Counted from the stretch's first letter, positions 7,216 through 15,354 are shown. The stretch is DNA of 64,000 nt from Arthrobacter rhizosphaerae (GCF_023062595.1 NZ_JALLAN010000012.1:1-64000); one strand, 5' to 3'. Made by a program: numbers and translations. The notes: generated from the letters alone by a model not told the origin.

Positions 7216-10200
7216 CTAGAAGTCGTTGTCGTTGTCTGTTTCGGCGTAGGTGGTGGTTGCTGAGGTGTTGCCGGCAAGGTCGAGGATGGTGGAGCCGGGT
7301 GTCCAGCTTGCGTTGGCGGCCGCGGCTGCGGGGGTGCTGATTCTTGTGGGGTGGCTGGGTGTGCCGAGGGTGATGGTCATGCTGGAGCCGTTCATGGTAA
7401 TGGTCGATGGTGTTCCGGTGGCTCCGAAGGTCACGGCGCCGGTGATGTAGTCGGTCCTGTTCAGGTTCAGGGTGCCCAGCGGCAGGAGAGTGGTGTTGGT
7501 GGCGTTGTAGACGGTGAGCCGGTCCTTGCTGCCCCCGTTGCCTGCGCCGCGGACGACGACGTTGGTGGTGGTTCCGGTCCATCCGGTGATGATTGAGCCC
7601 GGCGAGACGGGTTCGGAGAAGGTCAGGGTGAAGGTATCTCCGGTGTCGAGTTTGCGCACGGTGCCGCTGGTGGTGTTGGTCGTCGTCAGCCCGGCCGCGG
7701 CCGGTTTTGTGCGGTCGATGACGTAGGTCGTGCTGGTGGTGCGCGCGTTACCGATGGTGTCGGTGGCGCGGACGGTCAGGGTGTAGCTGCCGTCGCTTGG
7801 GAAGGTAGTAGCGGCCAGGGGAAGGTTCCAGGAGGTGGTGCCGTTGGCCGTGGTCCAGGCCGGGGTGGCCGAGCTGAACGTTCCGCTGGAGAGGTAGAGT
7901 CCGGTGCTGGCGCGTTGGATGCTGATCTCGACGCGGGCAACGCCGGCTAGTGAGTCAGCGGTCGTGCCACAGATGTCCCCGGTACCTGCGACGCAACCGG
8001 CGTCGTAGGTGGTGCTGCTGTATCGGCCATCCGCGACGGGGAAGGTGGCGCCGATGGTGGGCGCGGTAGCGTCGACCGTCCAGGTCCGGTCGGTGGAGGC
8101 GCCGGTGTTGCCGGCGGCGTCGATAGCGCGGACCGCGAAGGTGTGCGACCCATCGGCCAGGGCCTCGTATGCCGTTGGGCTGGCGCATGCCGCCCAGGTG
8201 CCTGCGTCGAGCTGGCACTCGAACCGGGCATCTGTCTCTCCGGTGAAGGTGAAGGTGGCGGCGCTGGACGTTGTGCCGGTCGGCCCGCTGGTGATGGTTG
8301 GTGCGGCCGGAGGGGTGCGGTCGAAGGTGATGGTGATTGTGTCGAGTGAGGTCAGGCCGGCACCGTCGGTGGCGCGGGCGCGTACCGTGTAGCTATCCTC
8401 GCCCGGGAATGATCCGGCGGGCATGCCGTAGGACCAGGAGGTGGATCCGGTCACAGGCAGGTGGACCTCGGTGGGGCTGTTGAAGCTGGTGCCGTCCCAG
8501 TAGAGCTGAGTGGAGGCGCGTTGGATGCTGATGCCGACGGCGGCCAGGTTGCCCTGGGGGTCCGATGCGGTGCCGCAGATGTCACCGGCGGGTGTGCCGC
8601 AGCCGGTGTTGTATCCGGTGTCGGTGTAGGTGCGCCCGCCGGAGGGTGAACTGATGCTGACGCTCGGAATGCCGGTGTCCACGGTCCAGCTGTAAGAGGC
8701 CGGGGCGCTGGTGTTTCCGCCAGCGTCCGTGGTACGCACGGCGAAGGTGTGCGGGCCGGCATCCAGTCCTGTATAGGAGACCGGGGCGGTACAGGTGCTC
8801 CAGGTTCCGGAATCGATCCGGCATTCCGATACGGTGCCGGTCTCGGCGGTGGTGAAGTCGAACTGGGCGGAGGGCCCGGCCGGGTCCTGCGGGGCCTGGA
8901 CGATGACCGGCGAGCTGGGTGCGGTGGTGTCCACGGTCAGGGTGACCGAACCGGTCGTGGTGTTCCCGGCGTTGTCCGTGGCACGCCATCGGACGGTGTA
9001 GGCTCCGTCGCCGGGGAAGGCGGCGCTGTCGAAGGGGTAGGTCCAGGATGTAGTTCCGGTGGCTGTCTGCCAGGTTTCGGACGCGGCCGCGAAGGCGGTG
9101 CCGTCCCAGTAGCTGTTGCTGGCTGCCCGGCGGATGCTGACCGCCACGTTGGCCAGTCCGCTGCGGGCATCACTCGCGGTCCCGCAGATGTCCCCTCCCT
9201 CTGCTGTGCCGCACCCGGCGGTCCAGCCGGCGCCGTTGTAGCTGCCGGTGGTGGGGAAGCTCATCGCCGCGGTCGGGGCGTTCGCGTCGGCCGTCCAAGT
9301 GCGGGATGTGGATCCGCTGGTGTTTCCGGCCGGGTCCACTGCACGGACCGCGACCGTGTGGGAACCGTCTATGAGGGGGTCGTACCGTTTCGGGCTCACA
9401 CAGGGCGACCACGACCCGGAATCGAGGCTGCACTCGAACGTTGCGGTCGGATCGGCGGTGGTGAACTCGATGCTCACCGCCGGTCCGCTCATGGCCGGTG
9501 GTGCTGTGGTGAATGTCGGGGCTGCCGGGGCTGTGCGGTCAATGGTGAAGGTTCGGGTGTCGTAGCCGAGGTTGATTCCGTCGCTGGCCCGTGCCCGCAG
9601 GGTGTAGTCGCCCTCGCTCAGGGAGGCCGATGCGATGGCGTAGGTCCAGTCTGCGCTGAGCAGTGATGACGTCTGCCAGGTCTCGGTGCCGGAGGAGAAG
9701 TTCAGCCCATTCCAGTACAGGCCGCTGCTGCCCTGGCGCAGGCTTACCGAGACGGACGCGACAGCGGTGTCGTCTTCGGCGCTGCCGCACACATCGCTGG
9801 TGGCGGCGGTGCCGCAGGCGGCCGTGAATCCGGCGTCGTTGTAGGACCTGCCGGCCGCGGGGGAACCGATGCTGACGGTGGGAATCGAGAGGTTCACCGT
9901 CCACGTGTACGCCGTGACGGCGCTGACGTTGCCCACCGTGTCAGTGGCCCGGGCCTGGAAAGTGTGCGATCCGCTGGCCAGTTCCGTGTAGCCGACCGGG
10001 CTGTCGCAGGGAGCAAAGGCCGCAGCGTCGAGCCGGCACTCCACCATCGCAGTTGTTTCGGACTCGGTGAAGGCGAAGGTGGCGCTGTCCCCACCCGGGT
10101 TGGTGGGGGTCTGGGTCAGCACCGGGGCAGGAGGCGCCGTGCCATCGACGACCACGGCGGCCGCGGCCGTGTCGCCGGTGGGTGAGGCCACAGCATATAT

Positions 10201-10884
10201 CGTGTGGGCGCCGTCGCCGGTACCGGACGGCATTAGGACCGTGACCGCGCCACCGCCACCGGAGGGGACCGTGGCGGGTGTGGCGTTCCCTGCCAGCGTG
10301 CCGGTCAGTTCGGTGCCCGTGGGGCTGTCCAGACGGAAGCGCAGCGTCTCACCGGTCAGGAACCCGCTGGCTGTGCCCGTCAGGGAGGTGCCGGGCTTCA
10401 CGCGGGTCGAGGACAGTGCCAGGACCGGTGCTGCGACCGTGACCGGACTACTCTTGACGCTTTCGGAGCCACGCCAGTTCATGGCAAGCACGGGTGTTAC
10501 CGTGTAGACCCAGTTCCCGGCAGGCACGCCGGTTTCCACGCAGCTGGTAACAGCCAGCGTGCCCGCGCAACCGGACCCGATGGTCTGCTCGGCCAAGGTC
10601 CCCGCCTCGTAGCGTTTGATGACGTAACCGTCCACCGCTGCCCCGCTGGAGAGCGTGCTCGCGGCCCAGCTGACGGTGACATTCTTGCCCGACACGGAGG
10701 CCTCAGGTGTCGCGACCTGGTTGAGCAATGCGCTCATCGATGCGCCGTTGCTTCCGGGAGTGGCTGTGGTGCTCCAGTACGCCCACGCCGCGCCGCCCAG
10801 GGCGGCGCCGATACCCATCAGCGCCGCGAGCAGGCAGGCCAGCACCGTCCGGGTGCCGCGGTTCATGAACCGAGCGCTGTTCAT
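7216..10884 (-). CDS. Large secreted repeat protein with Ig-like/FN3 modules
   Basis: The 1222-residue product begins with a signal/anchor segment (residues 12-37) ending in GGAAWAYWSTT, the cleavage-region style of SipW-dependent fibre proteins. A fibronectin III-like domain follows (about 58-150), then an Ig-like domain (about 155-248), then four modules of about 200 residues. Each module has an F-E-C-x-L-D-x-G-x-W-x-x-C half and a C-G-T-x-x-G-D-I-C-G half, each with a conserved Cys pair. The end resembles a SwmB-type Ig-like domain and finishes in the acidic ETDNDNDF; no LPXTG sorting signal is present. ATG overlaps the stop of the upstream gene by four bases (ATGA), so translation is coupled. 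I infer a surface adhesin or fibre. Confidence 0.8.
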   Translation of the reverse strand: MNSARFMNRGTRTVLACLLAALMGIGAALGGAAWAYWSTTATPGSNGASMSALLNQVATPEASVSGKNVTVSWAASTLSSGAAVDGYVIKRYEAGTLAEQTIGSGCAGTLAVTSCVETGVPAGNWVYTVTPVLAMNWRGSESVKSSPVTVAAPVLALSSTRVKPGTSLTGTASGFLTGETLRFRLDSPTGTELTGTLAGNATPATVPSGGGGAVTVLMPSGTGDGAHTIYAVASPTGDTAAAAVVVDGTAPPAPVLTQTPTNPGGDSATFAFTESETTAMVECRLDAAAFAPCDSPVGYTELASGSHTFQARATDTVGNVSAVTAYTWTVNLSIPTVSIGSPAAGRSYNDAGFTAACGTAATSDVCGSAEDDTAVASVSVSLRQGSSGLYWNGLNFSSGTETWQTSSLLSADWTYAIASASLSEGDYTLRARASDGINLGYDTRTFTIDRTAPAAPTFTTAPPAMSGPAVSIEFTTADPTATFECSLDSGSWSPCVSPKRYDPLIDGSHTVAVRAVDPAGNTSGSTSRTWTADANAPTAAMSFPTTGSYNGAGWTAGCGTAEGGDICGTASDARSGLANVAVSIRRAASNSYWDGTAFAAASETWQTATGTTSWTYPFDSAAFPGDGAYTVRWRATDNAGNTTTGSVTLTVDTTAPSSPVIVQAPQDPAGPSAQFDFTTAETGTVSECRIDSGTWSTCTAPVSYTGLDAGPHTFAVRTTDAGGNTSAPASYSWTVDTGIPSVSISSPSGGRTYTDTGYNTGCGTPAGDICGTASDPQGNLAAVGISIQRASTQLYWDGTSFNSPTEVHLPVTGSTSWSYGMPAGSFPGEDSYTVRARATDGAGLTSLDTITITFDRTPPAAPTITSGPTGTTSSAATFTFTGETDARFECQLDAGTWAACASPTAYEALADGSHTFAVRAIDAAGNTGASTDRTWTVDATAPTIGATFPVADGRYSSTTYDAGCVAGTGDICGTTADSLAGVARVEISIQRASTGLYLSSGTFSSATPAWTTANGTTSWNLPLAATTFPSDGSYTLTVRATDTIGNARTTSTTYVIDRTKPAAAGLTTTNTTSGTVRKLDTGDTFTLTFSEPVSPGSIITGWTGTTTNVVVRGAGNGGSKDRLTVYNATNTTLLPLGTLNLNRTDYITGAVTFGATGTPSTITMNGSSMTITLGTPSHPTRISTPAAAAANASWTPGSTILDLAGNTSATTTYAETDNDNDF

Positions 10885-11387
10885 GAGCCGACCGCCAGAT
10901 AGACCGTGATCCGGGCGCCCTGGCAGGCGTCAGCCGCGTCCAGGCCCATCGACAGCGCATTGACCAGCCTGATCGTGAGCGAACCCTCAACGCTCCCGGA
11001 CTTGGCCGGGACCGTCCAGCCGGCTCCGGCGTTGCCCTGCGCCGTGTAGTCCAGGGACGCCACACCACACGCGGGGTGGGCCGGATCTACCGCGAACCCG
11101 CCCGTGCCCTGCCCGGTGTCCAGCACCAGCGAGCCAAGGCGCACCGGAGACGTGTTCGGGTTGCTCACGGTGAGCAGCACGTCGGAGCTGCCGCCGGGGA
11201 ACAGGTTCGCGGTCGGTGTTCCGGGGCTGAGCGTCACGGGCACGGTAGCGCCCGTACCCGCGATGCCTGCCCCGCCCCCGGAATCACTCCATATCGCCGC
11301 AGCGGTGCCTCCTGCGGCGAGGAAGAGCACCACCCACCCGATAACGAGGATGCCCCGGGTAGGTGAAGGGAGCCTGGCACTCATCAT
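10881..11387 (-). CDS. SipW-dependent-type small secreted protein (fibre operon)
   Basis: The 168-residue product has an N-terminal hydrophobic segment (residues 13-35, GILVIGWVVLFLAAGGTAAA) followed by AIWSDSGGGAG, matching the A-x-W-S motif at SipW-type signal peptides. The mature part is beta-rich: FPGGSSDVLLTVSNPN and a C-terminal ADACQGARITVYL that matches a D-A-C-x-G/D-A-x-x-x-x-Y pattern in both upstream genes. The start overlaps the upstream stop (ATGATGAG context) and its own stop overlaps the adhesin start, so the three genes are translationally coupled. I infer a minor fibre or anchoring subunit. Confidence 0.7.
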   Translation of the reverse strand: MMSARLPSPTRGILVIGWVVLFLAAGGTAAAIWSDSGGGAGIAGTGATVPVTLSPGTPTANLFPGGSSDVLLTVSNPNTSPVRLGSLVLDTGQGTGGFAVDPAHPACGVASLDYTAQGNAGAGWTVPAKSGSVEGSLTIRLVNALSMGLDAADACQGARITVYLAVGS

Positions 11388-11887
11388 TCACCGGACCCGG
11401 TGGCGGTGTAGGCAAGTTCGAGGGAGGCGCCCTTGCAGCTGTCCTGGTTCACGGAATCGTTCACCAATCCCACGCGCGGCCAATCCTCCCGCGGCAGGCC
11501 CAGGCCGCTGAGCGTCCCGGTCCCGCGGGCAGGGATCGTGATCCTCGTCTCCGGCGGCAACTGCTGCACGGTGTAATCGCTGATACTGCAGGGCCTCGTG
11601 GCGGGGGCTTGCGGTGCCGTGACCTTAAGGACACGGACCCGCACCCCGCTGACCGTGAAGGGAAGGCCTTCCGGGTTTGTGAACTCCAGATCGATGGCCG
11701 CACTCTTGCCCGGCACGATCGCCTCCACTGCGTCACCGGAGATGGTGAACGAGGCCCGCCCCGCCACCGAAGGACCGCCGTCCGGGCCGTCCTCGCCGGT
11801 GGACTTGATCAGGAGCACAACGATGACCGTCCCGAGCAGCGCCATCGCACCGCCAAGGATCAGGTACCTAGGCGTACCGTTCGTCAT
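11384..11887 (-). CDS. Membrane-anchored or secreted fibre-operon protein
   Basis: The 167-residue product has one N-terminal membrane segment (residues 7-27, YLILGGAMALLGTVIVVLLI) without an evident cleavage site. The outside part is beta-rich, with IDLEFTNPEGLPFTVSGVRV, SISDYTV and a C-terminal NQDSCKGASLELAY. The last block matches NQDACKDAVVSIAY in the gene upstream, so the two are paralogous. It lies 65 bases downstream of that gene and four bases overlap the next. A role in secretion or anchoring of the surface fibre is inferred from context only. Confidence 0.65.
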   Translation of the reverse strand: MTNGTPRYLILGGAMALLGTVIVVLLIKSTGEDGPDGGPSVAGRASFTISGDAVEAIVPGKSAAIDLEFTNPEGLPFTVSGVRVRVLKVTAPQAPATRPCSISDYTVQQLPPETRITIPARGTGTLSGLGLPREDWPRVGLVNDSVNQDSCKGASLELAYTATGSGE

Positions 11888-11952
11888 CGGGAACTCCGGG
11901 GCAAAGGGCAGCCACCCGCCCCATCAGTTCAGGGGCGGGAGCGACGCGCGGC

Positions 11953-12414
11953 TTAGCTGTTGTTGGCGACATATGCGATGGACACAACAGCGTCCTTGCA
12001 TGCGTCCTGGTTGACTGCCGGTTTGTTGTTGAACGCAATCGTCAGGCCAGACCAAGACCCCACGCCGGTGCCCGCCGGCACCTCGGCGTTGACCGTGGCG
12101 GAACCGGCAATGGTGTAGTCGGTCGGACCGCAACCGGTCTTGTCGGTGCCCGTAACCGTGGCAGTGACCGTGGTCACGTAAGTCGGGCTCGAGTTCGGGT
12201 TGTCGAAGTTCTCGCTCAGCGTCTGGGCCGGAACTCCCGGCGCGATGCCGGTGATGGTGCTGGTCTGGTTGACCACAATGGTCGTGTTCGTTCCGGTCGT
12301 CGCCTCACCGGTACCGGATCCCGTATTCGTTCAGTAAGCGAAAGCCGCACCGCCGCCGAGGAGTACGGCGGCAACGGACGCAATGGCTACAGTCCTCTTC
12401 TTCAGTTTGCGCAT
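11953..12414 (-). pseudogene. SipW-dependent-type fibre protein interrupted by in-frame TGA
   Basis: From ATG 12414 the frame reads MRKLKKRTVAIASVAAVLLG, then GGAAFAY, then TGA at 12331-12333, then TNTGSGTGEATT and on without shift to TAA at 11953. A tryptophan is expected at the stop: sister proteins read AYWSTT and AIWSDS at this place, and TGG to TGA is a single change. The total would be 153 residues with a lysine-rich signal peptide and the motif NQDACKDAVVSIAY near the end. It is the first gene of the fibre operon, so the lesion removes the presumed major subunit unless the stop is read through or is a sequencing error. Confidence 0.75.
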
Positions 12415-12562
12415 GACAATCAATCCCAATCACAATTTGGCCGTGCATGAAGCAACGGACGGTCCGCCCCCCGCGATTCGTTGGGCAGTGTCAGTGGGCT
12501 AATTAGCAATTTCCCCCCCACCATGTACAAGTATGCCGTGTCAAGCGGGCACAGTCGCCATT

Positions 12563-12595
12563 AATCTTGCTGAATTTGTCAAGCAATCTTGCTGA
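12563..12595. promoter_or_regulatory. Direct repeat AATCTTGCTGA x2, 22-base spacing
   Basis: AATCTTGCTGA occurs at 12563-12573 and again at 12585-12595, exactly 22 bases apart (two helical turns), about 150-180 bases upstream of the fibre operon start. Spacing and position suit tandem binding of a regulator on one DNA face. Confidence 0.4.
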
Positions 12596-12603
12596 GATGG
12601 TCA

Positions 12604-12618
12604 CGCGATTCAATCGCG
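12604..12618. promoter_or_regulatory. Palindrome CGCGATT-C-AATCGCG
   Basis: A perfect 7-base dyad around one centre base, adjoining the direct repeat. CGCGATTC also occurs singly at about 12474 and 12721, on both sides, so the half-site is over-represented in this short region. Confidence 0.4.
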
Positions 12619-12710
12619 AGTTGAAACTTGTGGCTTCATCTTGATAAGCCATCCGAAATGCTCAGACAGTGCGCCTCTGCGGAATCAATGGCCAGTGACA
12701 GCGCCGGGGA

Positions 12711-13043
12711 TCATAAAAACCGCGATTCGACGGCTTCAGATGGTTGCAGGATCCTATCCAGTTTCGTCAACTGAAGCACCGTCTTGACCTGCGTGCCGGC
12801 CCCGACGATCCGGAGATTACCGCCAGCGGCACGGGCCGTTTTTAGCCCGGAAATGAGTGCCCGGAGACCGGTGGAGTCGATGAAATCAGTCCCCGTCAGA
12901 TCCACCACAAGCCGGGAGCGTCCGTCTTGGCCGATGATCCCGGCTAACACGTCCTGGAGTTTCGGGGCGGAGATCAGGTTCAGGCGCCCGCTGGTCCGAA
13001 TTAGGGTTTCGTTGTGGCCGGACAGTTCGACGTCAATCTCCAT
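12711..13043 (-). CDS. STAS-domain anti-anti-sigma factor (RsbV/SpoIIAA-like)
   Basis: The 110-residue product is a single STAS domain of normal length. FIDSTGLRALISG carries the conserved phosphorylated serine (Ser57) after D56. Such proteins bind an anti-sigma kinase when unphosphorylated, freeing a sigma factor; a SpoIIE-type phosphatase reactivates them. A phosphatase of that type lies at 3230-4510, but no anti-sigma kinase gene is in the window, so the circuit is incomplete here. The gene stands alone; ATG 13043 is preceded by AAGGGAAGAATCG. Confidence 0.85.
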   Translation of the reverse strand: MEIDVELSGHNETLIRTSGRLNLISAPKLQDVLAGIIGQDGRSRLVVDLTGTDFIDSTGLRALISGLKTARAAGGNLRIVGAGTQVKTVLQLTKLDRILQPSEAVESRFL

Positions 13044-13419
13044 ACTGATCGATTCTTCCCTTTATCCGTCTACTGAAAACAATGTCCAGACCATGATTAC
13101 AGCCTCTGCACGTCAAATGCCGGCACTAAAAGAAATCCTCTGACAATCCTTCGTAAAAACAGGTATATCTGCCCGCTATCCTGAGCGCATATTGGGAAAC
13201 TGTGGCCCAGGCGAGCACCATTTCTGTGGGATCCTGCAAACCTCCGGGGTCGAATGCTCAATCTTGGACGACCACATATTCCACGTTGACTGCGCTCCAT
13301 ACCAGCAGGTCTATTCACGGACGAGAGGGCACGAATCGGAAAAGCCCAGGCAATGACTCAGTCTCATCAGCAGCGTAGATGTCGGCCGGACAGGGCCCGG
13401 ACCGTGCACATGCGCTCAG
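13044..13419. other. Intergenic, no gene recognised
   Basis: Open frames on both strands lack ribosome sites and recognisable motifs. The segment must hold the STAS gene promoter (minus strand). Its right edge meets the broken end of the ligase remnant at 13420. Confidence 0.4.
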
Positions 13420-13567
13420 TTGACATAGTCCAGTGAATATAACCGTCCCACTTCGGTTCATACCGACTGCCTCCCGGTAAGGCCCCCTCTGCCGGGATGG
13501 AATCAACGGCTTTCGCCAGCGCCAGAGACACGGGCGGGCGCAGCGTATCCGGCACGTCCTCAGTCAT
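13420..13567 (-). pseudogene. ATP-dependent DNA ligase, N-terminal remnant (copy B)
   Basis: From ATG 13567 (MTEDVPDTLRPPVSLALAKA) the minus strand reads on to YEPKWDGY, ligase motif I, and then loses homology. It is similar to copy A at 1541-1693 in both protein and DNA, including the last shared block, which on the plus strand begins TTGACA and runs through CAGTGAA to AACCGTCCCA. Beyond TTGACA the two loci are unrelated. The strand is the same in both. Not functional as a ligase. Confidence 0.7.
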
Positions 13568-13654
13568 ACCGTCCACGCTACAGGCCCTGTTAGAACGGTT
13601 GGCCGCAGCGCGGGGCACCGAAGAAGGAAGATCCGCTACGGCTTAAAGGCAAGC

Positions 13655-14188
13655 GTGACGCATAGGCTGACGAGCATGGACGAATACCTCGAAGTGCAGG
13701 GGCACCGCGCATACGTTGGCACGACCTCTGAGGGGGAAGCCGCTGTGGGCCGGATAGCTATTTGGGCCGCGTCCGTGGAACAGAACCTTGCTGACCTGTG
13801 CGCGTCATTGATCAACAGCGACTCTGAAGTTGGTTATGCCGTCACTGCAAATATGAGCGCCTCGCAGATGATCCAGCTTTCCAGGAGACTGATGACTGAC
13901 TCGAAGACGGCCAGTGACAAGGATAGGGCGGAAGTCCAAGCTTTGCTCATAGAAGCGAAAGCAGCCCTAGAGCAACGCAATAAGATCCTGCATGCGACCG
14001 TGGGGGAGCTGATGTTCGGAGGTAAGACAGCCTTCTTCAACCGGCGAAAAAAGGGGCACGCAACGCCTGCACAGCAGCCGCATTGGGAGACCACTTTGCA
14101 TGGAGTGGAAGAGCTTGACGAGATTGGCGCACGGCTTTTCCGAGTGGCAGAGGACCTTTGGGGGCACGTCCATTTGCCGCCTGACTAG
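13655..14188 (+). CDS. Hypothetical protein (177 residues)
   Basis: GTG 13655 is preceded by AAAGG at a good distance; ATG 13676 is an alternative start. The product is soluble and mainly helical: WAASVEQNLADLCASLI near the start, MSASQMIQLSRRLM, then LIEAKAALEQRNKILHA, which resembles helical toxin- or HEPN-like folds superficially but without an R-X4-6-H motif that I can assign. No membrane segment. It stands alone 90 bases after the ligase remnant and reads away from it. Function unknown; homologues of this style are scattered in Arthrobacter genomes. Confidence 0.6.
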   Translation: MTHRLTSMDEYLEVQGHRAYVGTTSEGEAAVGRIAIWAASVEQNLADLCASLINSDSEVGYAVTANMSASQMIQLSRRLMTDSKTASDKDRAEVQALLIEAKAALEQRNKILHATVGELMFGGKTAFFNRRKKGHATPAQQPHWETTLHGVEELDEIGARLFRVAEDLWGHVHLPPD

Positions 14189-14247
14189 CCCCCGCTGATG
14201 CCCAGCTTTGCATCACAGCAGCGAGGGGTTCGGCCGACTTCGGGGTG

Positions 14248-14574
14248 TCAGGCGGCGACCGATCCGGTGTCCGTGATGGCCGTCAGCAGCCATTTCTCCG
14301 ACAGCGGATCGCGGCGCACTTCGAAGGTGCGTAGCGCCGAGGTCGAGGTCAGACGCACTTGCACCTGCCAGTGTTCGACGCTGACCAGGTCCCCACAGCC
14401 GACCTGGGCCCGCTTGGCGGTGTTCCACCAGTCCGCGCGGGTAAACCAGCGCACCGGCTCCGCGGCGACGGCCCAAATCCGGCCGTCATACCTGACGGCC
14501 AGGGGAGTGCCTGCCGCGGTGAACCGGACCTGCACCGGCACATCCAAGGGTTTGTCACTTGCTGTTCTTGCCAC
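14248..14574 (-). CDS. DUF6504 family protein
   Basis: The 108-residue product has the DUF6504 pattern: VPVQVRFTAAGTPLAVRYDGRIWAV, then PVRWFTRADWWNT and a C-terminal VRRDPLSEKWLLTAITD. In actinobacteria such small proteins are often encoded beside the translesion genes imuA, imuB and dnaE2, none of which is present here. It overlaps the end of the upstream gene by 20 bases, so the two form one transcript. With the SOS-box-like site upstream I infer DNA damage control, at moderate confidence. Confidence 0.65.
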   Translation of the reverse strand: MARTASDKPLDVPVQVRFTAAGTPLAVRYDGRIWAVAAEPVRWFTRADWWNTAKRAQVGCGDLVSVEHWQVQVRLTSTSALRTFEVRRDPLSEKWLLTAITDTGSVAA

Positions 14575-14884
14575 TGGTCCGCTCTCCCAAATTCCGGTTC
14601 ATCATTTCCTCCCGGCGGGTGACCGCCGAACTCCATACCCACGTCCGGTAAGTGACCGGCCCGTCCTTCCACATCACTTCCGCTGCCTTCGCTGTCCAGG
14701 CGAACACTTCGCCATCCACCAGCTCCGCGCAGTTCGGGAACCGGATCCACGCCTTCACCGGGATCCCCGGATACCCGTTCTTGGCCGGGAAGTGCTCGAA
14801 ATCGAGCTCTTCCACCGTCAAGCCAATCGGGCCGGCTCGGCGCGCGTACCGCGCCTGCAGCTGGCTCGCTTGCTCCGGTCCCAT
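14555..14884 (-). CDS. Hypothetical protein, co-transcribed with DUF6504 gene
   Basis: The 109-residue product (LTVEELDFEHFPAKNGYPGI, VKAWIRFPNCAELVDGEVFAW, WKDGPVTYRTWVWSSAVTRR) is soluble and Trp-rich, without a recognised family motif. Its start at 14884 follows AAGGTTGTGTT, and its end overlaps the DUF6504 start. The context suggests an accessory of the same damage-response unit. The C-terminus is short and basic. Confidence 0.55.
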   Translation of the reverse strand: MGPEQASQLQARYARRAGPIGLTVEELDFEHFPAKNGYPGIPVKAWIRFPNCAELVDGEVFAWTAKAAEVMWKDGPVTYRTWVWSSAVTRREEMMNRNLGERTSGKNSK

Positions 14885-14894
14885 AACACAACCT

Positions 14895-14910
14895 TAGAAC
14901 ATATATTCCC
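14895..14910. promoter_or_regulatory. LexA (SOS) box-like site
   Basis: TAGAACATATATTCCC matches the actinobacterial SOS box TCGAAC-N4-GTTCGA type consensus (as TCGAACATATGTTCGA) at 12 of 16 positions. It lies 11-26 bases before the start of the two-gene DUF6504 unit, where LexA would block transcription or be placed over the leader. Confidence 0.4.
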
Positions 14911-15354
14911 ATTAGCTTTAGGTGTGTTGTATGCCTCTGAACTGCGCGTATACCTTCTGGACACCTGTCCGTGACACAGGAAACTCCTGATACAAGGCCG
15001 TGGCGCTCCGCACAGCCATTCACCTTCGTATTTATGGAGGCTAGAGGGGCGGTCAGACATTTTTTGACGCCAGCCCCAGCTGAAGACGATAGGCGCAAGG
15101 AACGGGATGAAATCAAATCGACACTAGAGGTGTGCCGGGGTGTGTCCCATTGCAGATGTCCCGGTTCTAAGGAAATGGGACACCGCCAACAGCCAGGATC
15201 CGCATCATGCACACGGAAACCAGAACCATCACCGGCGAAGCCTGCGACTACCCAACAGCGAAATCCCAGATCGAAGCCCAGGTACCGAAGGCTGGCTTAT
15301 CCTCCGGATCCTCAACAACCCCTGAACCTTTCGCGCGCTTATCAACAGCGGCGG
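14911..15354. other. Intergenic region with repeat copy 2
   Basis: Apart from the inverted repeat at 15134-15186 nothing is recognised. Short plus-strand frames lack ribosome sites and normal composition. Confidence 0.4.
15134..15186. repeat. TGTCCC/AAGGAAATGG repeat, copy 2
   Basis: Perfect 10-base arms GTGTCCCATT (15142-15151) and AATGGGACAC (15174-15183) enclose an inner TGTCCC and the block TAAGGAA. The same block order is found at 2816 and 16379. Confidence 0.5.

Larger units (their letters stand above)
12415..12710. other. AT-richer promoter region of the fibre operon
   Basis: The segment between the fibre operon start and the end of the STAS gene is noticeably poorer in GC than its surroundings and holds a direct repeat and a palindrome (listed separately), consistent with a regulated promoter for the minus-strand operon. 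Confidence 0.45.

Noticed and set aside
8749..9666. Plus-strand frame of 305 codons opposite the surface protein
   Set aside because: It is antisense to the repeat protein, Gly/Val-rich because of the repeated codons, and has no start signal.
7216..10884. Repeats of the surface gene as CRISPR or tandem DNA repeat array
   Set aside because: The similarity is at protein level in modules of about 600 bases; there are no short spaced identical repeats.
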